Of a stretch of DNA of 64,000 nt, positions 63,560 through 64,000 are shown piece by piece. The position numbers and the translations under genes were made by a program. The stretch's first letter is position 1, and every line of letters begins with the position of its first letter. The stretch comes from Odontocerum albicorne (Eukaryota > Arthropoda > Insecta > Trichoptera > Odontoceridae): assembly GCA_949825065.1 (NCBI GenBank), contig OX463863.1, forward strand, positions 17,841,240 to 17,905,239, written 5' to 3'. The notes beneath the pieces are model-generated. The model worked only from the letters and a program-made list of their open reading frames with translations, was not told the origin of the DNA and ran no database searches.

Positions 63560-64000
63560 GTGACACGAATGCTGAGGAACGTGACTCACAGTTGTTTTTT
63601 CAGTCCTCGCGGCATTTTACTGTTTGCAGAGCCTATATAGCAAATGCAGACACCTGGTCACTCGACAACCTTTCTTATTTTTCATTAACCTTCAATTGCC
63701 GATGACAATGAGTCTCCGTTTCCGTGTCCTCTCTGTTACCGAAGAACTGTCGAATGCGTCTAGTAAATGTTAAACTGTTATAATATAGAGGCATTTGTTC
63801 GTCGTTCCATCCACAAAACACTCGCAGCAATCGTCTCCTTCACGACAGCATGATTAGAGTCTATCTCTGGCCTCTATTGTCCAAGATTCTAAAGAATATT
63901 GAGAGAATCAGAGTTATTTTCACTCCACGAGAGATGTTTCTCCAGATCCAGCCTTGATATATATATATAGCATTCTTCACCACACCTAATCTCGTGACTA
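63560..64000. other. No gene recognised, right edge
   Basis: An acceptor-like GTTGTTTTTTCAG at 63590-63602 is followed by a short GC-richer stretch open for about 33 codons. There is no donor or known motif. A TA microsatellite lies at 63957-63969. Confidence 0.3.

Overview
The window looks like nuclear, mostly intronic or intergenic DNA of an arthropod, probably an insect and most likely a moth or butterfly. The sequence is AT-rich. It is filled with TTAA-target (piggyBac-type) and TA-target (Tc1/mariner-type) DNA transposons, non-LTR retrotransposon fragments whose tails run into TGTATGTATGTA, tRNA-derived SINEs and many minisatellites. There are no operons, no rRNA genes and no bacterial-style genes. 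The lepidopteran assignment is an inference from the repeat types.

The only intact transposase gene is a 576-codon piggyBac-type reading frame (9219-10949, minus strand) inside a 2.8 kb element with both terminal inverted repeats and TTAA on each side. A second, decayed copy of the same element (32807 to about 35787) has lost its 5' end and received two insertions of one MITE family. One of these sits in the transposase frame and both are at TTAA. The only convincing host coding sequence is one 115-bp exon on the plus strand (32379-32493), with good splice sites and an unrecognised protein. The surrounding DNA would then be introns of that gene. Weaker host candidates are a consensus splice donor at 28784 and a possible exon at 53656.

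Layout. 0.3-2.8 kb: a minisatellite with higher-order structure. 3-8.7 kb: LINE, SINE and satellite debris with TTAA and TA MITEs. 8.7-11.5 kb: the intact piggyBac element. 12-16 kb: a fold-back mariner, a strong GC-rich hairpin and an AT-rich repeat. 16-19 kb: two 'GGGGGTATTC' MITEs flanking a Penelope-like GIY-YIG fragment. 19-21.4 kb: two minisatellites. 21.4-26.2 kb: hAT-like ends, MITEs and a mariner broken by a single stop codon. 26.5-28.4 kb: an AT-rich repeat with a nested 'CAGGGTGTCCC' element. 28.4-32.8 kb: possible host exons, a piggyBac deletion derivative inside a LINE, and a TA MITE. 32.8-36.8 kb: the broken piggyBac copy and a deleted mariner. 37.3-40.3 kb and 43.1-44.1 kb: minisatellites, two of them derived from LINE coding sequence. 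45-51.7 kb: a Tc1/mariner graveyard that includes a head-to-head composite mariner. 52-64 kb: further arrays, a pogo-type element, SINEs, Penelope ends and LINE remnants.

The elements interact by nesting: MITEs in transposases, transposons in LINEs, and minisatellites grown from transposon or LINE pieces. Several insertions can be dated relative to one another, and some uninterrupted target sites can be read from paralogous copies in the same window. I found no CRISPR array, no genuine tRNA or rRNA gene, and no gene cluster resembling a new defence or biosynthetic system. The novelty is structural.
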